A stretch of DNA of 64,000 bases from the NCBI RefSeq assembly GCF_023078275.1, contig NC_062980.1, forward strand, positions 2,054,001 through 2,118,000, in the 5' to 3' direction. Below the pieces are notes generated by a model, which saw nothing but the letters and a program-made list of their open reading frames with translations, ran no database searches and was not told the DNA's origin. The translations under genes and the position numbers were made by a program. Below are positions 41,740 to 53,574 of this stretch, one piece after another (within the stretch, counting starts at the first letter, position 1; each line of letters starts with the position of its first letter). The DNA comes from Leguminivora glycinivorella (taxonomy: Eukaryota; Arthropoda; Insecta; Lepidoptera; Tortricidae).

Positions 41740-42366
41740 CATTACCTAACCTACTGTATTTACCTTTTAAGATTTCAACGCAGTTACATGCACCACTAGT
41801 ATGTACGTTGCTCCTGGAAAGTTATGTATGAAAAACTTGGCATAATTAATGGAAGATTTTTTTTTATTGAGATATGTACATTATAGGCCGAAATTATTTT
41901 TCATCAACCCTCCCCACCCTTCCCCCCTCTGCGTCACCCCTCTACCCTCTCTTAAAGACATATTGGAAATTCCACCCATGTTAGTGATTTTTCCCCCTTA
42001 GTTTTACTTTAGTTAATAACTTACAATATTTTAGTCATATCCATCAAATTTCGACGATTTCCTAAGCATTTTGGGCGAAAACTTAACATTCATTAAAGAA
42101 AATTGCAGCAAGGACCGACTTTCGTGATGGATCACGCGAAAACTATAAGTGCTAGAGCTAAAAATATTCCTACGCGATTCTTCTGTATCTTCAACAGTTT
42201 TGTCAGAAATAGTGAAAAACCGCATTTTCAGCTCTTTAAAGGAGGGTAGAGTCGCATTGACTTTTCGTAAATATTGGATCCATAATTCCATAGTCAGCCT
42301 GTACAAATTGGACACGACAAATGATTGTCAACCCATCAAATGACGAAGAGACAAACAATATCCTTG
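41740..42366. other. no gene seen
   Basis: No supported gene or repeat; the frames 42031-42315 (minus) and 42149-42343 (plus) show no motif. Confidence 0.45.
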
Positions 42367-43160
42367 TACGTTCTGTGACGTGGGTGACGGATTGTCGTGT
42401 GATTGGGCCATCACGGAGGTGACAATAATGGCTCCGGATCTCGCCAGCACGGGGCAGACGGCAGCCCCTACCATTGATATGTGATATTACTATACATAGA
42501 AATATTAACAACACAGGGCAAGTTTTCGGGAAATATCTGTTTCTAACTGAGTTATTTTGTCCGTTTGGAAGTTGTTTAAGAATATAAGGCGACTGGTGAG
42601 GCCTACAGCTTAAATAGGGTCGTTCGTTTCAGTTCAACAAGCTTTTCTTCGTGTGACGTGAATGGATTGTCGTGTAATTGGGCCAACACGGAGCACGGGG
42701 CCGACGACTGTAGCCCGGACTACTGATGAAAAATATTGCGAAATTTCGCCACGAAATTTTAGCGAACCTTTTCACGATTTTTACAGAGGATTAGTGATGG
42801 CAGTCATAAAAAGGTAAAAAAAAATTATCGACTTTTTTTGTTCTTTCAGTTTTTGGAAAGTATTTAAAATTACTGATAAAAAGGGACTGGCGATGACTAC
42901 AACTCTCTAGCAGGATTGTCCGAGTCATCAATTCAGTTGGTTTTTATCATCGCTTCGTGTGTCGCCACACCAGAATACGCATTTGTGTTTCACATTCGAT
43001 GAATAAACAATGTTCTTAGAACAAGTATGTCGTGTGACGTGGATGAATTTTATTGTCGTGTAATCGGTTAACGGAGGTGACAATAATGGGGCCGGCTCTC
43101 GCCGGCACGGGGCAGGCGCTAGCCCCTACTACTAATGTGATGTTGGAAATATTGCGATAA
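42367..43160 (+). repeat. three degenerate direct repeats
   Basis: GTGACG...GATTGTCGTGT(G/A)ATTGGGCCA, ACGGAGGTGACAATAATGG, CGGCACGGGGCAG and AGCCCCTAC recur at about 42372, 42650 and 43025, with a shared spacer (TTTGGAAG...TAAGG.GACTGG.GA) between them. Unit type unknown; no ORF. Confidence 0.65.
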
Positions 43161-44565
43161 CACATGGAAGTTTACGGAAACTTCTTGGGGTGAATTTTAT
43201 TATTTTGAGGTAGTAGGTTTCTGTCGTATTTACATATTTTTCATCACCCTCACATACTAAATGTGCTATTGCAAGCAGGCGGAGCGTGAGTAATAGAAAA
43301 ATCTTTCTCCCAAGGGAGTTATGAAATTTCTAGTACTGTAATTAACTTTTTTTACATCTATTTACATATTCTTTTTACATTGCGAGTGTGATAAAAAACT
43401 CAGTGTGTTACTCGGGGAGTATGAATATTCAAACTCGAGTCTTAAAATCGCTCCGCAAGCCGTCGCGATTTAACTTACTCTCGTTAGTGATATTCAACTT
43501 CCTCCCCTTGTTGCACAAATGTATTATTAATTCAATTGTAAATCTTTTGTAAATATAACGTGTAAAAGTGCCCAAGTGACCTATTTTCTGAATGAATGAT
43601 TTTGATTTTGGAGCATTTCTTTTTTTTGCCACTTTTATGAAATGTGATATTTTTGAAAAAAATTCTGCCATTTCTACTCAGAATCACTAGCTTCTTCAAT
43701 CCTAGTAGTTAAAACAATTGTCCCATGATTTTTTTTATTCTGTTACCATTTTTCATAGAATTTGTGTGGGGTAACAAAAGAGGAAAGTAACAAAAATGTA
43801 TAGAAATTCTGGGGCACTTTTTGTGATATCGAAAGTACTCGTGATTCTGAGTACAATTGACCTAAAATTCCTTAAAAAAATCAAAATAAAATAAGAAATT
43901 CTTTTTGATAGGTACTTTAGAAAATAGCACTATTCCTTATAAAATCACTACACTAAATAAAATACACTATTCTGTGTAATTAACCCCGCATTTATACTGT
44001 AAATCCCTCGCTATCCTTGAAAATTGTGTAATTTAGTTTTAGTTCCAAATGGAGATTTCATACTTACTTACTTTTCTGATAACGAAAAGCTCTTGGATTG
44101 GAAACTACTATATTCAAAGTCAGAAGAAAAAACTAAGAAACTTTTAGTAGCGGTAACAATTGTATCGTCACCTCTGTAATCTCGGCGCTGGACGTGGCTT
44201 CATTGAGATTTATTGAGCTGGTTATAACAATGGCTTTGGCTGATTCGCAAACAAAATACAGAGGAACCTCGGTAAATTTAATCTTGGACGAAATCTTAGA
44301 TACCTAACTTGTAATTAGACGGAAAACATGAAAGGACGTGTGGCGTTAAGTAAAAACAATGATTGTGGCAAAAAAAGTCGCCAAAAATGGTTTGATACTT
44401 ATTGCTACAGTAGCGCTGATTGTTACAAATACATGACTAATAAGTAATCTTATGGACATGACCAAAATTATTCGATTTGACAAATAGGTAGCCTTAACAA
44501 TGAGGGCAGCACCAGTCGTACAAATAAATAAAAATAATATCTCCCTCTATATTATACCTCTGGTG
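43161..44565. other. no gene seen
   Basis: 1.4 kb of AT-rich sequence. The minus frame at 43429-43671 carries no recognisable domain. Confidence 0.45.
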
Positions 44566-44655
44566 TTTCGGGTGTCCATGGGCGACGGTGATCGCTTACC
44601 ATCAGGCGACCTGTCTGCTCGTTTGCCTCCTATCCCATAAAAAAAAAAAAAAAAA
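44566..44655 (+). mobile_element. family K retroposon 3' end with poly(A)
   Basis: TCGGGTGTCCATGGGCGACG, CTTACCATCAGGCGACCTGT and TTTGCCTCCTATCCCAT are followed by about 18 A. This copy shows the orientation and tail of the family. Confidence 0.75.
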
Positions 44656-44899
44656 ATATTCTTCAAATTCCAAATTCGAAATTACAACATCATAAGAAGT
44701 AAACTCGTCAACACAGGAGTTTCATTCAGTGGTTCGTGATATCGATGTTTTACTGTACTTGTCAAAGTTATGTTATGTTATGTGCGTCTACGAGTACTTT
44801 CAAATTGATATTTGTATTTGAATGTGATACTGTAAGTACTTGAGTGCTATAAGTAGATAGAATATTGAATATTTCCAACAGTAATAATAGTTATTTGTT

Positions 44900-45070
44900 A
44901 TACAAGGGGGCAAAGTTGTATTTTAACGCCGAGTGTGGAATTGAAAAACGAGCAAGTGAAAGGATTCTATAGTTGAACCACGAGCGAAGCGAGTGGTTCG
45001 AGAATAGAATCCTGAACTTGCGAGTTTTTTAACACACGAGAAGTAAAATACATTTGCACCCGAGTGTAAC
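44900..45070. mobile_element. foldback MITE, relative of 230-384
   Basis: TTATACAAGGGGGCAAAGTT at the left; the right end AATACATTTGCACCCGAGTG is an imperfect inverse. Confidence 0.6.
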
Positions 45071-45075
45071 ACAAA

Positions 45076-45318
45076 ACTTTTCCCCTCACTATAGCGAGGA
45101 AACTAAAACGCAAAAAATGCGTTTATCACTGCTTTTACTAGTTCCACAGGTGGTAAATCATCTTCATTACTAGATTCACCTACTTCTATCAATTTTAAAC
45201 CAGTTAATTTGACTTTATTCAAGGTCAAATTACTTTACCCACTAGTGGATAAAATGCGTTTTTACCCGCTGGTATTAAAGGACAAAACACGTGTTTCCGA
45301 GCTAGTGAGGGGAAAAGT
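45076..45318. mobile_element. MITE with ACTTTTCCCCTCACTA ends
   Basis: ACTTTTCCCCTCACTA and TAGTGAGGGGAAAAGT are perfect 16-bp inverts. It directly abuts the previous element. No ORF. Confidence 0.8.
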
Positions 45319-45425
45319 AAATTGTATTATCTTGTTTGGGTCGAGCTTTGATTTTGTCTGTACAAATTGAAAAAATATATGTTTTCTTTAGCTGATACAC
45401 TTTCCAGTGATTATTGTTATACTTA

Positions 45426-45653
45426 CCAGGGGCGGCTCACTCCGCGATCCTTTCGCCGCGCTACAAGTACATGCCGGCGGCCGCGAGTTCGCGGCCCATT
45501 CAGTGGCAACGACCTTCGCGCGGCGCAATAGAATTCAATGTCGGGTGCACGCGTGCGGTCCGTTTGTTAATGTAGGTAATAATTTAGAATGGCGGTGTTT
45601 TGTGAACATCAAAGGAGTGAGCCTTCTGTACTTGTACTATTATATATTCTGTG
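45426..45653 (+). repeat. family R repeat, copy 2
   Basis: Inverse of 5681-5908 and the same length (228 bp), CCAGGGGCGGCTCACTCCGC to TTATATATTCTGTG. The shared frame RGGSLRDPFAALQVHAGG is kept without indels. Confidence 0.7.
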
Positions 45654-45977
45654 TACTTACGTACTTACTCGTCGGCTTCCCAAACTGAGTTTTGGCTTCC
45701 AACACAAGCACGCCACTTTGCTCGTCTTGAGCGGTATTGCGCCAGCACGGAGGTCCACATCCACTCTCTCTATTACATATTTTTATCATTCCAATTTTAA
45801 AACTAATAGTCTATAAAACTACTTTCAGGATCCTTACCTTAGATACTTACTGTTTTCTGAAAGTTATCTATACTTGCTATTCTTTCTATTTTTCGTAAAG
45901 GTGATGTCACACCACACGCGTCTTTGAGTGCACGGGAACGCATGCCCGTACAAATGACGCTACAGTCCTAACCTAAT

Positions 45978-47031
45978 CAGCGCCGGCCCGTGCACTCGAT
46001 CAGGGTAGAGCGAGTTTGAGTTTCGGCGCCCTTGGAAAGAAGTTTTACGATGTAGATAAAAATACCGCGAGCATAGCAAGCGAAATTTTTTTCATAGTAA
46101 TGACGTAGTTTGATGATTAACGCAATACAGAATTTATGGATTTCATCATACGGAGTACGAAAGGGACAAGAGTTGAATTTTCTCAGTCGCAGACTTGAAA
46201 TGAAAACGCGAGCGCAGCGAGCGCGGAATTTTCCCTAAGTAACTAAAAGAAGACTTATATAAATAGTAAGCGCGAAAGAAGCGAGCGCGATTTTTTTTCC
46301 TGTTGACGCAATTCTCAACTCGCTAGCGGGGAAGCAGCGAGCGTTCAAGCTTTGATCAACTGCAGAACTGCGGTCTTTGGCATATTTTGGGTTATTTTGA
46401 CTTCACAGGGCGCCTATTTTCCCGACTTTTAGGCCTTATATTTCGCGATCACTATAATTTTTATAATACTAAGAATTAGAAGAAATTAACTGCGAACTCG
46501 ATCGTCACCGTCCCACCCATTTCGGTATTTTGCCACTTAATGCCCTTCGGGATCTTAGTCCTTTGGAGTTCGCTCATCATCTCCTGTGACTCACAAAATT
46601 GCGCCTCTCTGAGACGTTTTGCGCCTTTGGCTTTATGAGGAACTCCGCTTTGGACTATCGGATGAACTCCGCTTTAGACTCATATTTTTGCATTTGGATA
46701 ACGACGTAACTTTGTCGTTGGGCCGCACAACAATGTGGTTCGACAAGGGCTAGAATCCTCCTTTTACGGTGCCCTAGCAACAGCGCCCGTGAGCGCCAAT
46801 GAATGTTGGTATATGTTGGCAATGTGGTACAACTTTCCAAATGAATAATAAATCTAGATTTTCAATAGCTGGATTAATTCCTGACTCCTCTCGCCATTTT
46901 GTGATATGTGCGCGCCCACGCCATGTATAATTTTTTTGTATGGATTTTTCCACATTCTCGATTTTGGCGCCCCTTTACCATGTGGCGCCTAGAGCGGCCG
47001 CTCCACTCGCTCTACCCTTAATCCGGCCCTG
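45978..47031. mobile_element. hAT-like element with CAG(C/G)GCCGG ends
   Basis: CAGCGCCGG and AGGGTAGAGCGAGT at the left match the inverse of ACTCGCTCTACCCTTAATCC and CCGGCCCTG at the right; GGCGCC also pairs. The flanks AACCTAAT and GTCCTAAT agree at 6 of 8 positions. The middle has AGCGAGCGCG words (near 46075, 46215, 46275, 46330) and no transposase. Confidence 0.7.
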
Positions 47032-47375
47032 GTCCTAATACAGTTGCACAAAGCGACTAGTCAAAGGAAATTGGCGGTCACGTTTTCTATTATAGTTTGT
47101 AGTCTATTGTCGATTTTAGTCGACTATGGGACATATTTAAAAACGCTATATCGACTTAATACGTGAGTAACCCGCTTAAAATATTTTTAAATATGTATGA
47201 GTCTCACGGGAGTTTTATAGTTAAGACTATGGGACAGTTCAAAGGTGTATAATTTTGATGCTTTTATACTTCACACTTTACCTTTAAGATACTCTTATAT
47301 CTCGTTCAGGTCTCTTTGTCTTTAATTTATTAATTTGACCATAAATTTTTCAATACTACATTGATGTCACATAAC

Positions 47376-47717
47376 TTTTCAATACTAAACTGAAGCGCTG
47401 GTGGCCCAGCGGTAAGAGCGTATCACTTTCAATCCGGAGGTCGCGGGTTCGAACCCCGGCTCGTACCGGTCAATGAGTTTTCGGAACTTATGTGCGAAAT
47501 GTCATTTGATATTTGTTAGTCGCTTTTCGGTGAAGGAAAACATCGTGAGGAAACCGGACTAATTCCAATAAGGTCTATTTACCCTTCGGGTTGGAAGGTC
47601 AGATGGCAGTCGCTTTCGTAAAACTAGTGTCTATGCCATATCTTGGGATTAGTTGTCAAAGCGGACCCCAAGCTCCCATGAGCGCGAATACCGGGATAAC
47701 GCAAGGAGGATGATATG
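47376..47717 (+). mobile_element. tRNA-derived SINE, full length, 16-bp target duplication
   Basis: The A box TGGCCCAGCGG begins at 47402 and the B box GGTTCGAACCC at about 47452, followed by the body shared with 6939. The tail is GGAGGATGATATG. ATTGATGTCACATAAC occurs on both sides (47360-47375 and 47718-47733), the mark of LINE-driven retroposition. Confidence 0.92.
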
Positions 47718-47733
47718 ATTGATGTCACATAAC

Positions 47734-48647
47734 ACATAACCATACGACCCGCCTGATGGCTAGCGATTACCGCATTCTATGGACGAATGTAATACCTATA
47801 CCAAGGAGGATCGAGTATCGTAGAGAATTACTGTCAAAATAAAATGTGTAATCACAGTGCATATACTGCCATCTCTTGACACAAGCATAAAACTTTTGAA
47901 CCTCAATGTTGACAATTTGATATGTGTGAATGTCAAATATTAATATTAGCGCCATCTAGCCGAGCGTTCCCCAAAGGTGTAACGCCATCTAGGCCACCGT
48001 ACCGTTTTCTCTAGGGCTTTGAGGTACCTACGCTTTTTTCTTAGACTTTATCCGTCTATACGGAGTTACTATGTATAGGACATAGTAGACACATGCGCGT
48101 TGCCGATCGATAAGAGCAATAAGTGATAAACTCCGAACCCTCGATGCACAACTTTTCTCATCGACAGGAACACAATTAATTCCCTAGTTTAATTTGACTG
48201 TAATAATTTTGAACTTCCCGACAACTCACTGATATTAGTTTATTATGATACCACAGATAATCGAAGCGGAAGTGGGGAATCCGCAGAGACTTCCGGAACT
48301 TAGTTGTCAATCTAAGTTCAAAGTTGAACACTTGCTAAATGAAGGTTGGCAGACTTGGCATGCGGTTGATTGTTGACAAACAATTTTGACAGTTCTGAGA
48401 GTTGGAAGAGTGACATCTCTAAAGGCGTTGATATTTTAGAAGTGCTACGAATATTTGGTGTTCGCCCGAATATTGAATTATTAACACCAACAAGCTTGTG
48501 AAGAAAAAAATCACTTTAAAGTTTATATCTGTCTTTTTTTTAATGTAGGTACTTACCGAAATCGACTCCTTTCGATCGTTGTTTTATTTAATCGCCTCTC
48601 GTTACTTACTATTTTTCGCATATTTACATACATACATACATACAATC
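47734..48647. other. no gene seen
   Basis: Includes GCGCCATCTAGC and ACGCCATCTAGG (47950-47990), possibly from a dispersed repeat. No supported gene. Confidence 0.45.
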
Positions 48648-48795
48648 ACGCCTGTATCCCATAAAGGGGTAGGCAGAGCACATGAAACTACTAAAGCTTC
48701 AGTACCACTCTTGGCAAATAAGGGGTTGAAAGAAAACGAAACTGTGGCATTGCAGTGACAGGTTGCCAGCCTCTCGCCTACGCCACAACCCACGC
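48648..48795 (+). repeat. dispersed repeat shared with 25368
   Basis: CCTGTATCCCATAAAGGGGT, AGGCAGAGCACATGAAACTA and CATTGCAGTGACAGGTTGCC. Confidence 0.7.
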
Positions 48796-48966
48796 CACGC
48801 TCTGCTTTCGCATATTTATCGTAAATAAATAACGATCTACATATCGTCAATAGCGTATTTTGTGTGATTCTTACTACAACCAAATTTCAATATAATGTTT
48901 TGCCGACTAGGCACCACAAATTGTGACGCAAAAATATTATACCATGCCTTTCTATCGTGAAAACCC

Positions 48967-49215
48967 CTTTTTTATGCGGCAGGAGGCAAACGAGCAGACA
49001 GGTTCCCTGATGGTAAGCGATCACTGCCGCCCATGGACACCTGAAACACTGGAAAGATCGGAGCTGCGTTACGTTGCTCTTTTCTTGAAGGTCGTCTCGG
49101 TCCGGAAATACCGCCAGCGTCAGTTTATTCCACACGTTAGCTGAGGCAGGAAGTTTCTGGAGAATCTCACAGAGGACCCGCAATGAGGGCGTTACCTGCG
49201 CCAATCTTCGATTAC
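48967..49215 (-). mobile_element. family K retroposon, longest copy
   Basis: TTTTTTATGCGGCAGGAGGC, AAACGAGCAGACAGGTTCCC and GCGATCACTGCCGCCCATGG continue to about 49215 (AGGACCCGCAATGAGGGCG). The minus frame across it (48887-49222) is open but I recognise no domain. Confidence 0.65.
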
Positions 49216-51290
49216 AATCCATTGATATTATGATAGTTTCTAAAGCTTATCATATTAAAATCATCGTTTTTAAACAAAATAGTATCTCATAATTACTTCA
49301 TAGCTTTTTTTTTGTGATATTGGGCATCAAAGTTTATTTTAGGGTCAAAAACTGATTTTTTGGTCATAATTTTTGTTTTAATTAGTTTAAAATTAAAATT
49401 TCTCTTAAATTTTTAGAAAATCCAAAAGTAAATCTATATCGATTTCATGTATGTAACACCCTTCACTAAAATCAAATTTCGATACAAGTGTTTTTTTGAC
49501 CATGTTAAAAAAATCATAAAAAAATTAGTTATTTTTTTTAAATATGGCTCTTACGAATAGAGATGAAAGATTGAAAAACCGATGGCCGTTTGTCTTATAA
49601 TTCTATCTGTAGTGCAAATTTAGGAGTTACAACTCAAAACTTGTCAAAATTCGTTGAAAACCGTGTAGAGCCCCTTAAAAGTTGGTTTATATGGATTTAG
49701 GGGCCACATTACGCCAGTTGAACCCCAATTGAGTAACGATGAAACAGGCAGTAGTGAAAACAAGCCGCAATGCAAATTCGCTAATGGAATACTAATTCAA
49801 AGGGCGCTGTAATTAGAAACTGATGTTGTGCTTACGTAGATCTTGGAGGGTTTCAACAACCATGTCAAAATGGCATGCAGTAAGAGATTTCTTGCACTGA
49901 TTTATAACGTCACTATGACATAGTTCTACAGTGGCCTAGAGTTCCAATTGGTTGACTGTAATTGGGCATTTCTCAGGAGGCGCGTTTTTACGTGTCCGAG
50001 GCAAAAAACGTCAGAACGGACTGTTCTAAAAATCTGAATTAAATTAGGCATAATCTTTAGCCTCTGTTCTATTTGGTACACCTTAACATTATTTATTTAT
50101 TATTTGTATGATATGAGTAATAAAATATTAAATGCGAAAAATGACCGTCGGTGGGCGTGTCCCGCACTCAGAATTTGCAAAACAAAAAATCATAACTCAA
50201 AATGGAGTTGTTGATCGCAGTTGTTATAGATATTCACGTATAAGGTATTAGTTAACCCATCATATTTTCTGTATAAAAATAATATGTTAGCTAAACTCTT
50301 CGAGTAAAGACAAATTTACCATGTGTCCCGGGCTAGTGACTGATTTCGGTGTAATTTTTTAAACATGACATTAATCTTACAAATTAGTAGATCAGGGACG
50401 TAGTAGCACAAATATAGTTAGTTTTAGCTATGTTTTAACCGTTCAGTGTAGAGAAGATGCAGTACCGTTTTATAAAGGGGACTTTTTGAAGGTTTTTCAG
50501 TCGTTCGCTGGGTTTGGTCCCATGTTTTTTAAGATTCGGTGGATCAATTTACTCCCACAGTTTAGGTCCATTTGTCGTTATGTAAGGTACTAACAAATCC
50601 TTGAAAGTATGTTATTACGTCATTATAACATCTCTGTATCATTCATGCTATTGCAGTTATCTCCAAAAAAGCTATAAAATTTGATATCAGTGGAGTTGAT
50701 TTCCGTGGTTTCGGTGGATTTTTTGACCACCGATATCAAAAAAAGTGACCACCGACTTCGATTGCCACGTTGTAAACTGATTAAATGTTCATTATTTTCT
50801 AATATTTCATACTTAAATAGTAGGATATACCTTGTAAAAACATAGAACTATGTTTCTAAGCAAATTAAGCCACTCTATGGGTACAAAATTGTCTACTAGA
50901 TAATGACTAGCATATTACCATGTTAAATTTTGTAAAATTGCGCGATTATGAGCCTTTTTACATGACCTGTCATCGAATTAAAATGAAAAATATCAATAAA
51001 TTGAATAATAATTTATATATTAAGTTGAAATGTGGAATAATGTGTAAAAAATTGAATTCGGTGGGGCAAATTGATTACAGTGCCCATACATAATTTCGGT
51101 GATTTTAAAATGTCAGATTTCTTACAAACTATAAGGTTTTAATGGAGGCCTCCACCACCAATATTTTTTATATTTAGGCTAGATTTTAGTAAATTGACTG
51201 ACATATCAATAAAGTAGTAAATGAAAATCACCACCGAAATCAGGCACCGAACGTCATCCCTGAGAACCGCCCAATTATAAACTGTTAGTA
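49216..51290. other. no gene seen; TTTCGGTGG words recur
   Basis: 2.1 kb of AT-rich sequence without a supported ORF. TTCGGTGG-like words at about 50355, 50536, 50710, 51058 and 51100 and ACCACCGA-like inverses at about 50727, 50748 and 51231 suggest an unrecognised degenerate element from about 50320 to 51265. Confidence 0.45.
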
Positions 51291-51339
51291 AACACTACTT
51301 AGTAGAGGAACTAGAGGAGACTGCTAATTGTCGCACTGG

Positions 51340-51662
51340 TTGGTTGTTACAGCGGGTCTAAATATATAAGCAGCTCGAAGAGCTGCTAGTGTATCAAATA
51401 AATAATAATAATAATAAACAACTCAACCTAATAGCCCGGTTTCTTTTTGTACCTTTTTCTTACAATAGTTCTACACTAACCGGGGCTTGTCCTTGGGTGC
51501 ATTACTATAGTGCGGACAGGGATAATCGCCGGTTAGTGTCACATTACATTTAGATTAAATTGTCTTAAAGGACCTCTGCGCTGTTGGCTTCGGCCCCACG
51601 CACGCCTCCCAAAAGCCCGGGACCCCATGGTCCCGAGAACTGGAAAGGACATACAAATAATA
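51340..51662 (+). mobile_element. probable LINE 3' UTR with (AAT)n tail
   Basis: CTAACCGGGGCTTGTCCTTG, GGACCTCTGCGCTGTTGGC and GGGACCCCATGGTCCCGAGA precede CATACAAATAATAATAATAA. No coding part is attached. It is assigned by its GC-rich UTR style and tandem tail only. Confidence 0.5.
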
Positions 51663-51671
51663 ATAATAAAA

Positions 51672-51888
51672 GAAGAAACTGACTGACTGACTGACATATC
51701 AATGCACACCCGAAACCGCTGGTCCTAGAGATTCCAAATTAGGCACGTAGGTTCCTTATACGGTGTAGTGGTACACTAAGAAAGTATTTTTCAAAATTAA
51801 CATCCTAAGGGGGTGACATGGGGTCCAAAGTTCAACGTTTGAATAAGATTACTTTTAATACGCGGGCGAAGCCGCGGGTAAAAGCTAG
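51672..51888 (+). mobile_element. non-autonomous Helitron 3' part
   Basis: CTGACTGACTGACTGACATA, TGGTCCTAGAGATTCCAAAT and GTTCCTTATACGGTGTAG, ending CGCGGGCGAAGCCGCGGGTA, AAAGCTAG, T. The 5' TC end is not visible. Confidence 0.7.
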
Positions 51889-52193
51889 TTAATAATAAAT
51901 TAGTAAATGCTTACCATCAATCGACCATAACCGAAGAAGAAGAAGATCGTACTTAGATCTAATATTTGACAGATAGGTCTGAATCGGGCCCATATTTTCC
52001 GACCTAAAAAATTTCGTCTTCAGACCGTTACACTGACCGTTCCGGATCTTTCAAGCCAAGCTGCTGAATAACACATCTCATTACAGTGCATCGATGTGAA
52101 AGACAATAGTTCCTAGTACATATCTCGACGTATTACCATATTTCTGTATTTTATTATTCAAAACTCTAATAAAAGATCATCAGTGGAATTCCT
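51889..52193. other. no gene seen
   Basis: No supported feature. Confidence 0.4.
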
Positions 52194-52285
52194 TGCCGGC
52201 GGCTATATTTCCGAGCTCATATAACCCGGCAACCTTCAAATCTAGGGTGAACAGGCATTTCCTGCGCGAGCTCACTCCATCGTAG
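52194..52285 (+). pseudogene. LINE ORF2 extreme C-terminus
   Basis: About 30 codons reading WNSLPAAIFP, SSYNPATFKSRVNRHFL and RELTPS before a TAG at 52283. The WN.LP....F....TFK..V.R.L pattern ends many LINE polyproteins. Too short for clade assignment, and everything upstream is gone. Confidence 0.7.
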
Positions 52286-52289
52286 GCCA

Positions 52290-52698
52290 CGCCTTTGCCT
52301 TTGGCTAGTCTGTGACCAAGAGTAAGCTCATTCATACTTTAAAAAAAAGAAATTGTACCATCTTACTTTCCTACAACTCATTCCCAATCCCTAAAATATT
52401 ATGTCTACGGGCTACGACAATTTTGACCATCAAGCGATACGTCTGCCCTTTTTTCCTATATAAAAAAAACTGCAGCAGTGATTTTCCACGACTCCACGAG
52501 TAGATATCAGTTAAACCTAGGTCTTTGTCATCTGGACGTTTCGCACCTTTGTACCGCACAATGGCGTAACCTTGGCACCAACGATCTACATTGGCAAATT
52601 GGTCGCTCAATACAAATAACACTTCACAGACCACAAGCTCAATAGATATAACAGTATACCGATAGCGCCGAGTTTTTGACGCCAGACGTCGACAGAGG
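52290..52698. other. no gene seen
   Basis: Two overlapping short frames (52312-52503 plus and 52371-52634 minus) carry no motif. Confidence 0.4.
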
Positions 52699-52784
52699 CG
52701 GTCGCGCCAATATGCAAGAGCGATAAAGGGATTGCTACGAAACAGATATTAGGTATCGTGAGCGTTTGTGCATTTGGCTAAGTA
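52699..52784. mobile_element. GTAGCCGAATGGCA-family MITE, partial
   Basis: CGGTCGCGCCAATATGCAAG and CGTGAGCGTTTGTGCATTTG, ending GGCTAAG. The left end is missing. Confidence 0.7.
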
Positions 52785-52804
52785 CCCTGATGTATTTATT
52801 TCAA

Positions 52805-52994
52805 TAAGTTTAAAATTACTGATTTAAACTCTCACGATTATTACACATAATTATTTTTAAAATCGGACTTAATCGCGTATGACTACATATTAAACTGACC
52901 TCCAACGTTTCAGGGACAGCGTTGTCCCTGTGGTTTCGGGTGGAGGTCAGTTTAATATGTAGTCATACGCGATTAAGTCCCGATTTTAAAAATA
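52805..52994. repeat. inverted duplication, 54-bp arms
   Basis: The arm 52851-52904 (..AATCGGACTTAATCGCGTAT, GACTACATATTAAACTGACC, TCCA) is repeated in inverse at 52941-52994 with one extra G and one end mismatch, around a 36-bp spacer. The family at 16963-17160 has only the left half. Confidence 0.88.
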
Positions 52995-53574
52995 TTTAAG
53001 TTTAAAATTACATTGTAATAAAAAAATCAGTTGCGTTAAATAGAAGTACCTATACGGAGTCTACCTACAGAAGATAGTCCGTGTAGGTGCCACTTTAAAT
53101 GTTTTCGTCTGGGCATAAAGTAACACGTCCACAACTCTTAAATAATGTATTCAACATTCACCACCAGTAGTAAAAACACTATTAAGATGGATGATAGTTA
53201 TGCCGTAACTAGAATAAGTAGTAACTAGAATTTAATAAAATTTCTTAGAATTCAACCAAAGAAAGCAGTGCCCTTTATGGGAATGATAATAACCTATCTT
53301 TCAATGCAATATTTTTGTGTCGGATACATAGTAGTTACATTTTATTGTCATATTTGCAACACGGTTTAGTATACTATACGTTGCCAACACTCCTGTGAAT
53401 GAAGTCTGATTTGTTCCGTATGGCATACTATACGTTGCGACTACGACTCTAAATAACTTTAAAACTGTTAGAGTGTTATTAGACTTATTAATACCTATGT
53501 TTAATTACAAATCCAGGCAAAACTGCATTTTAATGTCCTCAATACAAAGAGCCCATCATTTTATGGGAATTTGC

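Noticed and set aside
48887..49222. 111-codon minus-strand frame as a gene
   Set aside because: It coincides with the family K repeat, whose other copies do not preserve the frame, and no domain is seen.
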